Positions 17,488 to 26,910 of a DNA stretch of 64,000 bases are shown here, piece by piece. Origin of the DNA: SIG307 sp964609025 (GTDB lineage: Bacteria > Bacillota > Clostridia > Lachnospirales > Lachnospiraceae); contig CAZSQM010000002.1 of the NCBI GenBank assembly GCA_964609025.1, positions 62,001-126,000 on the forward strand. Reading direction: 5' to 3'. A program made the position numbers and the translations under genes. Below the pieces are notes generated by a model. That model saw only the letters and a program-made list of their open reading frames with translations, searched no databases and was not told the DNA's origin. Position 1 is the stretch's first letter. Each line of letters starts with the position of its first letter.

Positions 17488-19707
17488 TTAGTTTCTCATT
17501 TCCCGCAAACGTCCCGTCAGCCCGGAATACCGCTTCATCTCATCCGTATTCTCAATCATTGCGTTCACGGTTGACGCACTTCCCACAATCATAACGCACT
17601 GTTTTGCCCGTGTAACCGCCGTATATAAAAGGTTGCGGTTCATTAGCAGCCTAGGTCCCGAAAGCAGCGGCAGCACAACCGCCGGATACTCGCTTCCCTG
17701 TGCCTTATGAATCGTTGCCGCATACGCCAGTTCCAATTCGTCAAGCTGCGAAAAGGGATACTCCGCAATCTTCCCCTCCTCAAACTCGACGCTGAGCCGT
17801 TCGGAAAAAAAGTTAATCTCCCGGATGGTTCCGCAGTCCCCGTTAAACACGCCCGCACCGCTCTCTATCGGAATCCCGTAGCGGCTCCGTATCTCCCATT
17901 CCATCTGGTAATTATTTTTTATCTGCATGATTTTGTCGCCCTCGCGGAACACGCCTTTACTATGCTCTTTTTCTTTTTTGGACGTATCTGCCGGGTTTAA
18001 ATGCTCCTGCAGCAGCACATTCAGGCGCTCCACACCGAGTTCTCCCTTCCGCATCGGCGTCAGGACCTGAATTTCCTGCGGCTTCGCATGAAGATAGCGG
18101 GGCAGTTTTTCCTTTACCAGATAAAGAATGGACTTCTGAATCACGTCCACGTCTTCTCGCTGCAGAAAGAAAAAGTCTTTGCTTTTATTATCCAGCCGGA
18201 TTTCATCTCCCGCATGGATTTTATGGGCGTTGGTCACAATGTCGCTCTCCTGCGCCTGCCGGAAAATTTTATCCAGCGTCACCACCTTAAAGCAACCGGA
18301 GGAAATGATATCCCGCAGCACATTCCCCGGTCCCACCGACGGTAGCTGATTCACGTCTCCCACCAGCACTAACCGCGTCCCGATCGGAACTGCCTTTAAC
18401 AGCGCCTGCATTAAGTAAATATCCACCATCGACATTTCGTCGATAATAATCATATCGCATTCCAGCGGATTTTCCTCGTTCCGCTCAAAATTCATCCGGT
18501 TTCCCGCACCCTCCGACACCTTTAATTCCAACAGGCGGTGAATCGTTCTCGCCTCCCTGCCGGTCGTTTCCGTCATGCGCTTCGCCGCGCGCCCGGTAGG
18601 TGCCGCCAAAAGAATATCCAGCCCTTCTTTCTCAAAGAACTGAAGCATGGTGCGTATTGTCGTTGTTTTTCCGGTGCCCGGTCCTCCGGTCAGAATAAAT
18701 ACGCCGTTGCGCGCCGTTTCAAATACCGCCCTTTGCTGTAACGCATCCAGTTCAATCTCCTCGTGCCGCTCCAGTGCTCTTAACCTTGTTTCCAGCACGG
18801 AATCCGGCAAATCGTACTGTACATTCAAATCCAAAAGCATACGCGCCGTGTTCAACTCGGTGTAATAGGCGGTCGCGCTGTAAATCAGCCGGTCGCCCTC
18901 TATCTCTTTTATAATTACCTTTTTCTCCAGCTGTAAAAACTCAAGCTGCCGCTTTACCGCTTCCCGCCCCAATTCCAGCATCTCGCAGGCGCTCTGCAAT
19001 AATTCTTCCTCCGGCAGATATACATGACCGGCATTCCCCGCCTGTAACAGCGCGTAAAACACCCCGGCACGGATACGATACTCGGAATCGCTTCGCAGTC
19101 CGACGCGCCCGGCAATCTCATCCGCAATGCGAAACCCCACGCCGTCAATATCCTCCGCCAGACGGTAGGGATTTTCCGTGATTACCGTTTCCAACTGTCC
19201 CTTGTATCTCTCGTAAATTTTTACCGCAAGCGCATTGGAAATCCCGTACTGCTGCAAAAACAGCATGGCATGCCGCATTTCCCGCTTTTCCACAAACTGC
19301 TCGTAAATGGCGTGCGCCGACTTTTCGCTGATACCGGATACCTCCGAAAGGCGCTCCGGTTCCTCTTCCATAATACGGAACGTATCCTCCTTAAATCTTC
19401 GTACGATTCTTGCCGCCAGCTTGGCACCGACGCCCTTAATTGCGCCCGAGGCAAGATACCGTTCCATTGCCACCGCATTTTCCGGCTCCTGTACCTCGTA
19501 ATGCTCTACCAGAAACTGCTCTCCGTATACGGCATGTACCGTATACGAGCCGGTAAGCAGCAGATAATCACCCTCGCTGACCGCAGAAAGACTGCCGACA
19601 CACACCGTATCGTCCTCGTCGTTTTCCACCGTCAGTATTGTATAACCGTTTTTCGGATTCCGGTATTTAATCCGCGTTACATACCCTTTTAAGGTTTCCT
19701 TTTCCAT
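17488..19707 (-). CDS. recD2: RecD2-type ATP-dependent DNA helicase
   Basis: A 739-residue SF1B helicase of the RecD-like group that works without RecBC. N-terminal OB-like and helix-hairpin-helix region (about 1-200; SGAIKGVGAKLAARIV and EDIDGVGFRIADEI), Walker A GGPGTGKTT at 341-349, Walker B IIIDEMSMVD near 415, and motif VI YTAVTRAKQ near the C-terminus. It has 5'-3' helicase activity in relatives and contributes to replication-fork and mismatch repair. AGGAGTCTACC precedes the ATG. It begins after the flagellar cluster and is followed by comF, so it may be co-transcribed with comF and the YvyF-type gene. Confidence 0.93.
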   Translation of the reverse strand: MEKETLKGYVTRIKYRNPKNGYTILTVENDEDDTVCVGSLSAVSEGDYLLLTGSYTVHAVYGEQFLVEHYEVQEPENAVAMERYLASGAIKGVGAKLAARIVRRFKEDTFRIMEEEPERLSEVSGISEKSAHAIYEQFVEKREMRHAMLFLQQYGISNALAVKIYERYKGQLETVITENPYRLAEDIDGVGFRIADEIAGRVGLRSDSEYRIRAGVFYALLQAGNAGHVYLPEEELLQSACEMLELGREAVKRQLEFLQLEKKVIIKEIEGDRLIYSATAYYTELNTARMLLDLNVQYDLPDSVLETRLRALERHEEIELDALQQRAVFETARNGVFILTGGPGTGKTTTIRTMLQFFEKEGLDILLAAPTGRAAKRMTETTGREARTIHRLLELKVSEGAGNRMNFERNEENPLECDMIIIDEMSMVDIYLMQALLKAVPIGTRLVLVGDVNQLPSVGPGNVLRDIISSGCFKVVTLDKIFRQAQESDIVTNAHKIHAGDEIRLDNKSKDFFFLQREDVDVIQKSILYLVKEKLPRYLHAKPQEIQVLTPMRKGELGVERLNVLLQEHLNPADTSKKEKEHSKGVFREGDKIMQIKNNYQMEWEIRSRYGIPIESGAGVFNGDCGTIREINFFSERLSVEFEEGKIAEYPFSQLDELELAYAATIHKAQGSEYPAVVLPLLSGPRLLMNRNLLYTAVTRAKQCVMIVGSASTVNAMIENTDEMKRYSGLTGRLREMRN

Positions 19708-19729
19708 GGTAGACTCCTAAAATTGAAGA

Positions 19730-19754
19730 GCGTTACCGGCTTTTGCCGTAACGC
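19730..19754 (-). terminator. Terminator of the mbl-flagellar cluster
   Basis: GCGTTAC / GTAACGC extended by CGGC / GCC around a TTTT loop, followed on the minus strand by TCTTCAATTTT; 18 bases past the rod-protein gene. Confidence 0.55.
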
Positions 19755-19772
19755 CCGTAAATCCATATTCTA

Positions 19773-20198
19773 TCAATCTGCTTTTTCCGCTTCGGGGACA
19801 CTGGTATTGCCCGTTTCCGCAACCGTTTCCGTAGACTGAAGCGACTCCTTTACCGGAGAAACCGTATTCTGCTTAATTGATTCATACAACTGCTGCGCCA
19901 GACCAAGCTCTCCGTTTTCTGCAATCTGCTTTGCGTACTCCTGATATCTCATATCACCGAAATAGGAAAGATATTCATTCTCCTCCTCATCGCTTTGCGT
20001 CAGGGCATCCTTCATCTGTTTTACCACCTGCTCCACAAGGTACGCTTCAAACTCCTTGCAGACCGACATAATCTCTTCATCGGTTGCTTCGGTGCTGTCA
20101 AAGCCGGAAAGTTTGCTTTGCAGATTTCCTGCCTTCGTGTCACTTGCGCTTTTTTGCATTTGAGAATATAAAAGCTCGCTGCTTAATCCGATGCTCAT
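19773..20198 (-). CDS. Flagellar rod-binding protein, FlgJ N-terminal type
   Basis: A 141-residue protein with only the rod-binding domain of FlgJ (VCKEFEAYLVEQVVKQMKDAL, in part; ...FGDMRYQEYAKQIAENGELGLAQQLYE). The muramidase domain found in enteric FlgJ is absent, as in many Firmicutes. It should cap or scaffold rod assembly. It follows flgG by 56 bases with AGGAGGAAACG before the ATG. The last 30 residues are low-complexity and acidic. Confidence 0.85.
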   Translation of the reverse strand: MSIGLSSELLYSQMQKSASDTKAGNLQSKLSGFDSTEATDEEIMSVCKEFEAYLVEQVVKQMKDALTQSDEEENEYLSYFGDMRYQEYAKQIAENGELGLAQQLYESIKQNTVSPVKESLQSTETVAETGNTSVPEAEKAD

Positions 20199-20254
20199 CG
20201 TTTCCTCCTGTTCTGCCGCCTATGTACCGTTACCGTCAAAACTCATGCCGATTC

Positions 20255-21181
20255 TTAAGCCCGCAGGTTGTTCGCCTGCTGTAACATCTGGTCGGACGCC
20301 GTAATGACCTTGGAATTCATTTCATAGGCGCGCTGCGCCACAATCAGATTGACAATTTCATCCACCGTCTGCACGTTGGATGCCTCTAAATAACCCGAAC
20401 GGATGGAACTGCGCTTCAAGGCGGTATCCGTCACCTCCATACGCGGCTCCCCGGACGCCATACTCTCCTGATATAAGCTGCCGGAGATTTTCGTCAAGCC
20501 GGACGGATTATTAAACTGCACGATACCGAGCTGTGCCCGGAGCACATATTCCGTTTTATACTTTTCCTCTGTTTTTGTTTCTCCTGCGTTTTCTGCATTT
20601 TCCGTATTTTCCGTGTTCTCTGCGTTCTCCGTATTGCCCGCGTTCTCCGCAGGCGTTTCCTTTATCAGCACCTGAACTTCTTCAAAGATTTTTCCGTCTA
20701 CATCCACGGACAGCTTCGACACATCCGTCTTGGCGTCCAGCACAATCGGACTCCCGTTAACATCAAGTAACGGATATCCCTCGGAATTTGTCAGTGCCAG
20801 ACCGTCGGAGGCAATCGCAAACAGCAGCGAACCGTTTCGCGTGTATGCGGTTTCTCCGTTCGGAGTCTGCAACGCAAAGAACCCCTCTCCGTCGATTGCC
20901 AAATCAAACGGATTCTCCGTAGCGGTCATATTCCCCTGCACAAAGCGGGATGTAATCGCACCGGTACGCACGCCCGAGCCTACCTGCCCGATGACCGGCT
21001 TCGGATCGCCGTTGTTATCGGTCGTTTCCGTCTGCAGCTTCTGATAGAGCAGCGACCGGAACTCTACCGTTTCTTTTTTATAGCCAACCGTATTCACATT
21101 GGCAAGGTTGTTTGAAATCGTATCTACATTGGTCTGCTGTGCGATCATTCCCGACGCACCGGTCCACAAAGATCTTAACAT
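20255..21181 (-). CDS. flgG: Flagellar basal-body rod/hook protein FlgG (FlhP-like)
   Basis: A 308-residue axial protein. N-terminal rod motif LWTGASGMIAQQTNVDTISNNLANVNTVGYKK (two halves) and C-terminal motif SNVQTVDEIVNLIVAQRAYE with the terminal coiled coil form the shared D0 domain. Family length is about 260; the extra residues come from a low-complexity insert at about 178-202 of Asn-Thr/Ala-Glu repeats (NTENAENTENTENAENAGE). GAGGTGACGGT precedes the ATG. It follows flgF by 22 bases; the order mbl-flhO-flhP is the one in B. subtilis. Confidence 0.93.
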   Translation of the reverse strand: MLRSLWTGASGMIAQQTNVDTISNNLANVNTVGYKKETVEFRSLLYQKLQTETTDNNGDPKPVIGQVGSGVRTGAITSRFVQGNMTATENPFDLAIDGEGFFALQTPNGETAYTRNGSLLFAIASDGLALTNSEGYPLLDVNGSPIVLDAKTDVSKLSVDVDGKIFEEVQVLIKETPAENAGNTENAENTENTENAENAGETKTEEKYKTEYVLRAQLGIVQFNNPSGLTKISGSLYQESMASGEPRMEVTDTALKRSSIRSGYLEASNVQTVDEIVNLIVAQRAYEMNSKVITASDQMLQQANNLRA

Positions 21182-21203
21182 ACCGTCACCTCTTTCTTAT
21201 CCG

Positions 21204-21977
21204 CTATACGCGTCCGATCGAATTTGCCGCATTGTCTAACGTCTGGTCAACGGACTGAATCACCTTCTGATTTGCTTCATACGCTCTTGTAATTGCAATC
21301 ATATTTACCATTTCGCTGACAACATTGACATTGGACTGTTCCGTATAGCCCTGACGAATCAATCCGGTAACATCTTTCTCTCTGGCGCCTTCTACCGGCT
21401 CGTACATCACGTCGCCGTACTTTTTCAGGTAATTGTAATCCTCAAAATCATGCAGAAGAATTCTGTCCACATATTCGCCGTCCGCATAAATGCTACCGTC
21501 GATATCAACCAAAATCTCTCCGGCATCGGTCGGCACCAGCACATCCCCCGACTCGCCCTGAAGATGATTTCCCTCGGAATTTACGATATAACCGTCGTTC
21601 GTCATATGAAAACCGCCCGCCCGCGTGTAGCGGAGATGCGTTTCTCCTTCGCGGTCCGTTACCGCAACCTGAAAGAATCCTTCGCCGTCAATCGCCAAAT
21701 CAAACGTATTCTCTGTTTCACGAAGCGAACCGCCCGTATAATCCGTATATACCTCGCCGATTTTCACACCAAGGCTCATACTGCCGATGATGCGCTCGCC
21801 GTGCGGCTCCGATTTGTCTTTGATTTTAATCGTAAGCTGCTCGTCAAAGGACTGTGAAGTTACACCCTCCTTTTTGTAGCCTACCGTCGCCGAGTTCGCC
21901 AAGTTATTCGAGATAACGTCCAAACGCTTCTGTTCGTTTGCCATACCTGTCCACGCTGTGTATAATCCTCGAACCAC
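21204..21977 (-). CDS. flgF: Flagellar basal-body rod protein FlgF (FlhO-like)
   Basis: A 257-residue axial protein with the D0 motifs LYTAWTGMANEQKRLDVISNN and SNVNVVSEMVNMIAITRAYE. It starts with GTG (VRGLY...), supported by AAAGGAGAAAAAA. It heads the flagellar pair just after mbl. Assignment as FlgF rather than FlgG rests on order and on comparison of the two paralogues, which differ in their middle domains. Confidence 0.88.
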   Translation of the reverse strand: MVRGLYTAWTGMANEQKRLDVISNNLANSATVGYKKEGVTSQSFDEQLTIKIKDKSEPHGERIIGSMSLGVKIGEVYTDYTGGSLRETENTFDLAIDGEGFFQVAVTDREGETHLRYTRAGGFHMTNDGYIVNSEGNHLQGESGDVLVPTDAGEILVDIDGSIYADGEYVDRILLHDFEDYNYLKKYGDVMYEPVEGAREKDVTGLIRQGYTEQSNVNVVSEMVNMIAITRAYEANQKVIQSVDQTLDNAANSIGRV

Positions 21978-22046
21978 TTTTTTCTCCTTTCGTGTAAATG
22001 CTTTATCTCGCCTCCATGCAGGTTACGAACAGCCTCACTGCTGTCG

Positions 22047-23036
22047 TTAATCGCGCTTTCCGCTTAAAAACTCCACATACCGTCCGGTACCGATGGCAAC
22101 TGCGGTCATCGGATCCTCCGCGGTCATCGTCGGAATACCGGTCTTTTCTTCAATCAGCTCCTCCAGACCATACAGCAGACTTCCGCCGCCTGTCAGTACA
22201 ATGCCGCGCTCTGCGATATCCGCAGCAAGCTCCGGCGGGGTCTTCTCCAATACGGAGTGTACCGCCTCTACAATCTGGGAGGTTGTTTCACGCAGTGCTT
22301 CTTCGGTTTCCTCCGAAGTCACGGAAATCGTCTTCGGAAGTCCGGAAACTAAGTTTCTTCCCTTTACGTCGATGGAAATAGACTCCGGACGGCGGTATGC
22401 CGAACCAATTCTTATTTTGATGTCCTCTGCGGTTCTTTCCCCGATTAAAAGACTGTTTTTCTTTTTCATATAACGCACGATAGCTTCGTCAAAATCATCC
22501 CCGGCAATCTTAATCGAGGTACTTACTACCGTACCGCCGAGAGAAATAACCGCGATATCCGTCGTGCCACCGCCGATATCCACCACCATATTGCCGCATG
22601 GTCTGGCAATATCGATTCCGGCGCCGATGGCTGCCGCAATCGGCTCCTCGATAATCGCCACTTCCTTTGCGCCTGCCTGAAGAGTAGCGTCCTCTACCGC
22701 CTTCTTTTCCACCTCGGTTACACCGCTCGGCACACACACGCTCACGCGTCTGCCGCGGAAACGACGCTTTCCTACCGCTTTCTGCAGAAAATACTTTAAC
22801 ATTTTCTCCGTGACGGTATAGTCGGAAATCACTCCGGCACGCAGCGGACGAACCGCAACGATATTGCCCGGAGTACGACCGAGCATCAGCCTGGCCTCCT
22901 CGCCGATTGCCTTAATCTTATTCAGGTCGCGGTCAAATGCAACCACCGACGGCTCCTTTAACACCACACCCTTGCCTTTTATATATACAAGAACACTTGC
23001 GGTTCCAAGATCGATTCCGATATCACTGCTTAACAT
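22047..23036 (-). CDS. mbl: MreB/Mbl-type actin-like cell-shape protein
   Basis: A 329-residue bacterial actin that organises sidewall peptidoglycan synthesis at the membrane. Phosphate-1 motif DIGIDLGTASVLVY at the N-terminus, phosphate-2 VVDIGGGTTDIAVISLGG, adenosine motif VLTGGGSLLYGL. The start at 23036 follows AGGAGAATTGGGAAG. Named mbl because it precedes flhO/flhP homologues as in B. subtilis; MreB or MreBH cannot be excluded from sequence. Confidence 0.92.
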   Translation of the reverse strand: MLSSDIGIDLGTASVLVYIKGKGVVLKEPSVVAFDRDLNKIKAIGEEARLMLGRTPGNIVAVRPLRAGVISDYTVTEKMLKYFLQKAVGKRRFRGRRVSVCVPSGVTEVEKKAVEDATLQAGAKEVAIIEEPIAAAIGAGIDIARPCGNMVVDIGGGTTDIAVISLGGTVVSTSIKIAGDDFDEAIVRYMKKKNSLLIGERTAEDIKIRIGSAYRRPESISIDVKGRNLVSGLPKTISVTSEETEEALRETTSQIVEAVHSVLEKTPPELAADIAERGIVLTGGGSLLYGLEELIEEKTGIPTMTAEDPMTAVAIGTGRYVEFLSGKRD

Positions 23037-23082
23037 CTTCCCAATTCTCCTTTCACTGACTGCTCTTACAGCCTCCGTTTCT

Positions 23083-23111
23083 ATTATATACATATTTGGG
23101 AGATTTTTCAA
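23083..23111 (-). promoter_or_regulatory. Promoter of mbl
   Basis: TTGAAA (23106-23111), 17-base spacer, TATAAT (23083-23088) on the minus strand, 47 bases before the mbl start. Confidence 0.75.
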
Positions 23112-23235
23112 AGCCTTTTTTCAAGAATGGCATATATTTTTTACGACATATACTATATCGGACAAAATCCCCCCGTTCTTCACCCCTTTTTCTCCTAAAA
23201 TACACCTGTTTCCGTCAAAAATTCCATCTGCGCTT

Positions 23236-23264
23236 TTGACAAGCGGCGCCGCCTATGGTAAACT
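23236..23264 (+). promoter_or_regulatory. Promoter of the small membrane protein gene
   Basis: TTGACA (23236-23241), 17-base spacer, TAAACT (23259-23264); GGAGG and the ATG follow. Confidence 0.72.
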
Positions 23265-23292
23265 GACTTTATCCCACAATGGAGGTATTACT

Positions 23293-23784
23293 ATGAAACC
23301 GACGGAATCCGCACATAACAGTAAAAAACAGCAGCAGGTTCTGTTGGCACTTTGCCGCTTTCTTAGTCTGCGCCTGCTGCACGGATTTATGCTTATTCTC
23401 CTGTTTGCTACCGGCTGCACGCTCTCCCTGCTGAACCGTTCGCAGTTTGCACCTTACGGAATCGCCGTTGTCTGTTTAATCCTCCCTTCCTTTATCAGCG
23501 GTTCCTCCGGCAATCCCGCCAAAAAAGAAAATAGCGATACGCCGTTAGCCACTCTTTGTAACCGGTATCACTATTCTCCTGTTTTCGTATTCAGTTATCG
23601 TGTTTCCTTTTTATTGTGCTCGCTTTTACTGTTTTTCTGGCATCTGATACAAAACCCGGTGCTTTCCCTATGGGGTATTTCGCTTCCGTTGCTCTATCTT
23701 GCCGTAAACCTTGCGCTCTACCCAATCCTCAGCCGCTGCCTTTTCTGGCATTTTCACCGACGGCTGATGAGCGGCAGGCTATAA
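23293..23784 (+). CDS. Small hypothetical membrane protein
   Basis: A 163-residue protein with four predicted membrane segments (about 31-49, 53-75, 105-125, 128-150) and a short charged cytoplasmic start. The ATG at 23293 is chosen because GGAGG lies 8 bases upstream and a good promoter is close; the frame is open much further upstream, opposite mbl. I do not recognise the family. Its last codons overlap the end of the convergent GGDEF-EAL gene by 6 bases. Confidence 0.65.
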   Translation: MKPTESAHNSKKQQQVLLALCRFLSLRLLHGFMLILLFATGCTLSLLNRSQFAPYGIAVVCLILPSFISGSSGNPAKKENSDTPLATLCNRYHYSPVFVFSYRVSFLLCSLLLFFWHLIQNPVLSLWGISLPLLYLAVNLALYPILSRCLFWHFHRRLMSGRL

Positions 23785-26037
23785 GCCCTTTTCCTCCATA
23801 TAAAGCGTTTCAAACTCTGCCATCGGCATCGGTTTCGCGTAATAATAGCCCTGTATCATATCGCACCTTGCTTCCTGTAAGAACTCCTTCTGATCCTTTG
23901 TTTCCACGCCCTCTGCAAGCACTGACATTTCCAAATCCTTCGCCATGGAAATGACATGCATCACAATCCGTTTTCCGCGGCCGGTATCCTCTTCCTTGTC
24001 GCAATCACCCAAAAACTCCTTATCCAGCTTTAATACATCCACCGGAAGTCTTCGTAACAGATTCAGGGAAGAATATCCCGAACCGAAATCATCCATGGAC
24101 AAACGGAAACCTTCCTTCTTGATTGCGTCCATTACCTGAAGCAGATTGCTTGTTTCTTCATAGAATACGGACTCCGTCAATTCAAACTCGATATACTGCG
24201 GCGGTATGCCGTGTTTTTTCGCCACGCTTACTAAGCGTTCCACCAGATTCTGCTCATACAGGTGGGTTCTGGAAAGGTTCACGGAAATACATACCGGCGG
24301 TATGCCGGCCTCAATCCATGCAGCAATCAGTTCACAGACCTTATCCAGCACATACATATCCAGTTCGATGATAAAGCCGTTCGTTTCAAAGAGCGGAATA
24401 AACAGTCCCGGGGAAAGCATGCCGCGCACAGAGTGGTTCCAGCGAACCAACGCCTCGGCGCCGATAATCTTCTCCGTCATAACATCATACTTCGGCTGGA
24501 AGTACACCAGAAATTCACCGTTCTTCAGAGCCTCTTCCGCGTCGTATTCCAATTCCCTTTCCTCAACGCGCCGCGTCTTTAACTTTTCATCATAATAAAC
24601 AATCTCGTTCAATACCTGCTTTTTGCTCTCCGTCCGTGCCATATTCGCATTGGCGCGAACCTGATTAATATCCATTGCGCCCTCGATGCGATACACGCCG
24701 CAGGAAAACTTTAATGTACACAAATTCAAATCACTTTCCGGTTCTTTGCTGTCGGTAATTGTTTCAAAAAGCTTTTCGATTCGCTGCGACAACTCCTCCC
24801 TGCTGCCCTCATCCACTAAAAGCAGAGCGAAATTGTCCGACGAAATGTGGGCATACAGCTCCTTCTCATCCGCAAACTCCTTGATTACGTTCGCAATATG
24901 AATCAAAAGGCGATTGCCGTATTCGTAGCCGAACACTTCGTTTATGTACTTGAAATTATTAATATCAAACGTAACATAGGCGTACTTTCTGTCCTGCTTG
25001 TTAATCAGCACCTGCGCATCCATCTTATGCTTTGTCTTCGACGGAATACCGGTCAGCGGATTCTCGTATGCCGCCTTATAAATCTCCTTTTGGTTTTTGC
25101 TGTAAGTAACCGTTGCACCTATAATAAGGCAAATCATACATATCAGCATGAGAACCAGTAACAGATATACCCAGACCATCGCATGCTGGATTTCCTCTTC
25201 TACGACCTCGGAGCCGGTAAAATGCACTATATAGAACTCCTCATATGCCTCTACCTGTGCCGCGGCAAAATAAATCCGATCCCCGTATTTGTTTTTAGCA
25301 GAGGTTACCGCGCTCTTGTCTTCCTCCATCTGCGAATCAAACTCCGCCTTCTGTATCAAATCGGCGCCGTTTTGGGAAATCTCTTCCCACGTCAGACCGT
25401 TTCCCACATGCTGCTCAAAATTCTCTGCCGGGAGCACAACGTCCCCGTCGGTATCCACAATCATCCTCGCCGCCTTCGAAGTGGCGGAGCCTATTCTCTC
25501 ATTAATGTCGCTAATCAGGTATTTCGAACAAATCGCCCCGACAATCTCTCCGTTTTCCCAATACGGCATTACAAAAACGATTCCGTCCAGCGAATACTCA
25601 TCTCCGGCACGCCGGATGGACCGGACACCGGCCAACGCCAAATCAATCTGTTCCTTCGGGGTATTCGGCCGGCAAACGCCGGTACTGTCATAATAAATAT
25701 AATTCTTATCCACCAATCCAAGATAGGCCATACGATAACGCTGTCTGGAGTCCTCCAAAGACACCGCCGCCTCCTGACCGATTTGATAGGACTGACTGAC
25801 CAGAGCCTGTATGGTGTCCAAAACCGCAAAGCGCTCCTCTATGTCGTCAGACACACGGCTCGCACCCTTTTCCACCTCCGCCAGAAGTTCCTCTTCACAC
25901 TCCTGTATCAGGTTTCTCCTCATCTCGCGTAAGTAGAAAAAAGCAATGCAGCTTGCTACACACAGCACAATACAACCTGTCCAAAAACCCCGTTTCATTT
26001 TTTTTACTTTTTTTTCTTCTTTCGCTGTTTTTGCCAT
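23779..26037 (-). CDS. Membrane c-di-GMP phosphodiesterase (degenerate GGDEF plus EAL)
   Basis: A 752-residue signalling protein. Membrane segment (about 15-35), an extracellular sensor domain of about 240 residues, second membrane segment (about 285-310), a GGDEF domain and a C-terminal EAL domain. The GGDEF signature is replaced by SSDNF, so cyclase activity is unlikely. The EAL domain keeps its key motifs: GAEALVRW, the ELTES metal ligand, DDFGSGYSS, the KLDKEF lysine and AEGVET. It should therefore hydrolyse c-di-GMP, with the dead GGDEF perhaps sensing GTP. It has its own promoter and no partner genes; motility genes lie 2-6 kb away. Confidence 0.9.
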   Translation of the reverse strand: MAKTAKEEKKVKKMKRGFWTGCIVLCVASCIAFFYLREMRRNLIQECEEELLAEVEKGASRVSDDIEERFAVLDTIQALVSQSYQIGQEAAVSLEDSRQRYRMAYLGLVDKNYIYYDSTGVCRPNTPKEQIDLALAGVRSIRRAGDEYSLDGIVFVMPYWENGEIVGAICSKYLISDINERIGSATSKAARMIVDTDGDVVLPAENFEQHVGNGLTWEEISQNGADLIQKAEFDSQMEEDKSAVTSAKNKYGDRIYFAAAQVEAYEEFYIVHFTGSEVVEEEIQHAMVWVYLLLVLMLICMICLIIGATVTYSKNQKEIYKAAYENPLTGIPSKTKHKMDAQVLINKQDRKYAYVTFDINNFKYINEVFGYEYGNRLLIHIANVIKEFADEKELYAHISSDNFALLLVDEGSREELSQRIEKLFETITDSKEPESDLNLCTLKFSCGVYRIEGAMDINQVRANANMARTESKKQVLNEIVYYDEKLKTRRVEERELEYDAEEALKNGEFLVYFQPKYDVMTEKIIGAEALVRWNHSVRGMLSPGLFIPLFETNGFIIELDMYVLDKVCELIAAWIEAGIPPVCISVNLSRTHLYEQNLVERLVSVAKKHGIPPQYIEFELTESVFYEETSNLLQVMDAIKKEGFRLSMDDFGSGYSSLNLLRRLPVDVLKLDKEFLGDCDKEEDTGRGKRIVMHVISMAKDLEMSVLAEGVETKDQKEFLQEARCDMIQGYYYAKPMPMAEFETLYMEEKGL

Positions 26038-26142
26038 TTTACCCTTACCTGCCTCCGTGCAATCCGTACGTTTCCTCTGTATAACTTTACCTTCCGTGTT
26101 CGCCGTTCCGCGCAGGCGCAGACCGGCAAACTCCTCATCTTT

Positions 26143-26171
26143 ATTCTATCATAACTTTTTGACAATTTCAA
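26143..26171 (-). promoter_or_regulatory. Promoter of the GGDEF-EAL gene
   Basis: TTGAAA (26166-26171), 17-base spacer, TAGAAT (26143-26148) on the minus strand, about 105 bases before the gene. Confidence 0.65.
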
Positions 26172-26310
26172 GCATTGTATCGAATATTTTCAAAAAAAGG
26201 GGGACGTGCCGGTCATGCTCCTTTTTTTCAACTTCTGTCAGTTATATTTCCACTATTAAACTCCCGTAACGTAAAAAAGCTACGCAACAACAGCGCTTTT
26301 TACAGCCCGA

Positions 26311-26685
26311 TTATTTTTCTTCTTCACTTTTCTTCCGCTCCGCACCATCCTTCCGCGCTTCTAGCACCATGTCGTTTACCGTTTTTAGCACCTGCGCGTA
26401 CTGTGCCGCATAATCTCCCGGCATCTCCTTTAATACATAGTCCAAAGGACTCTTTAAGTCCTGCTTGTCTAATTTTCCCAACACCAGATAATCCGCAGAC
26501 ATTTCGCAATTCATACATATCTTATAAATACTTTCCGCGGAAAGTCCTTTCTTTCCGTTCTCTGCTTCCGCAAGAAACTGCGGAGAAAGTCCTACCATCT
26601 CCGAAAAAACTTCTCTGTTCTTTCCGAGGCTTTCCCGATACGCGCGGATTCTTCCGCCAATTGCTGCATTCAATTCCTTCGACAT
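26311..26685 (-). CDS. XRE-family helix-turn-helix regulator
   Basis: A 124-residue protein with a Cro/C1-type helix-turn-helix at about 10-68 (RIRAYRESLGKNREVFSEMV, then GLSPQFLAEAENGKKGLSAE). The C-terminal half is helical, charged and without a known domain. AAAGGAGCGAGCGG precedes the ATG. It is a lone gene, divergent from aroC; the targets are unknown. Confidence 0.85.
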   Translation of the reverse strand: MSKELNAAIGGRIRAYRESLGKNREVFSEMVGLSPQFLAEAENGKKGLSAESIYKICMNCEMSADYLVLGKLDKQDLKSPLDYVLKEMPGDYAAQYAQVLKTVNDMVLEARKDGAERKKSEEEK

Positions 26686-26853
26686 CCGCTCGCTCCTTTC
26701 CGATTAGTCTGTTTCTCTTAAAATTATAGCCGTTTCCGATTTCATTCAACATAGTCTATGGCAGAAATATTACGCCATAGCATTAAATTTTTGATAATTT
26801 TCCCATCACAAATACGGTTCTACCCCTTATTTTTGCCCGCTTTTTTTCCGCTC

Positions 26854-26882
26854 TTGCATTTTTTTCGGGATTGGACTACAAT
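26854..26882 (+). promoter_or_regulatory. Promoter of aroC
   Basis: TTGCAT (26854-26859), 17-base spacer, TACAAT (26877-26882), 28 bases before the aroC start. Confidence 0.7.
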
Positions 26883-26910
26883 GACAATAGCATATCATCG
26901 GAGGTATTTT

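Noticed and set aside
25183..25932. 249-codon open frame antisense to the sensor part of the GGDEF-EAL gene
   Set aside because: No ribosome-binding site and overlaps a gene with clear domains and promoter.
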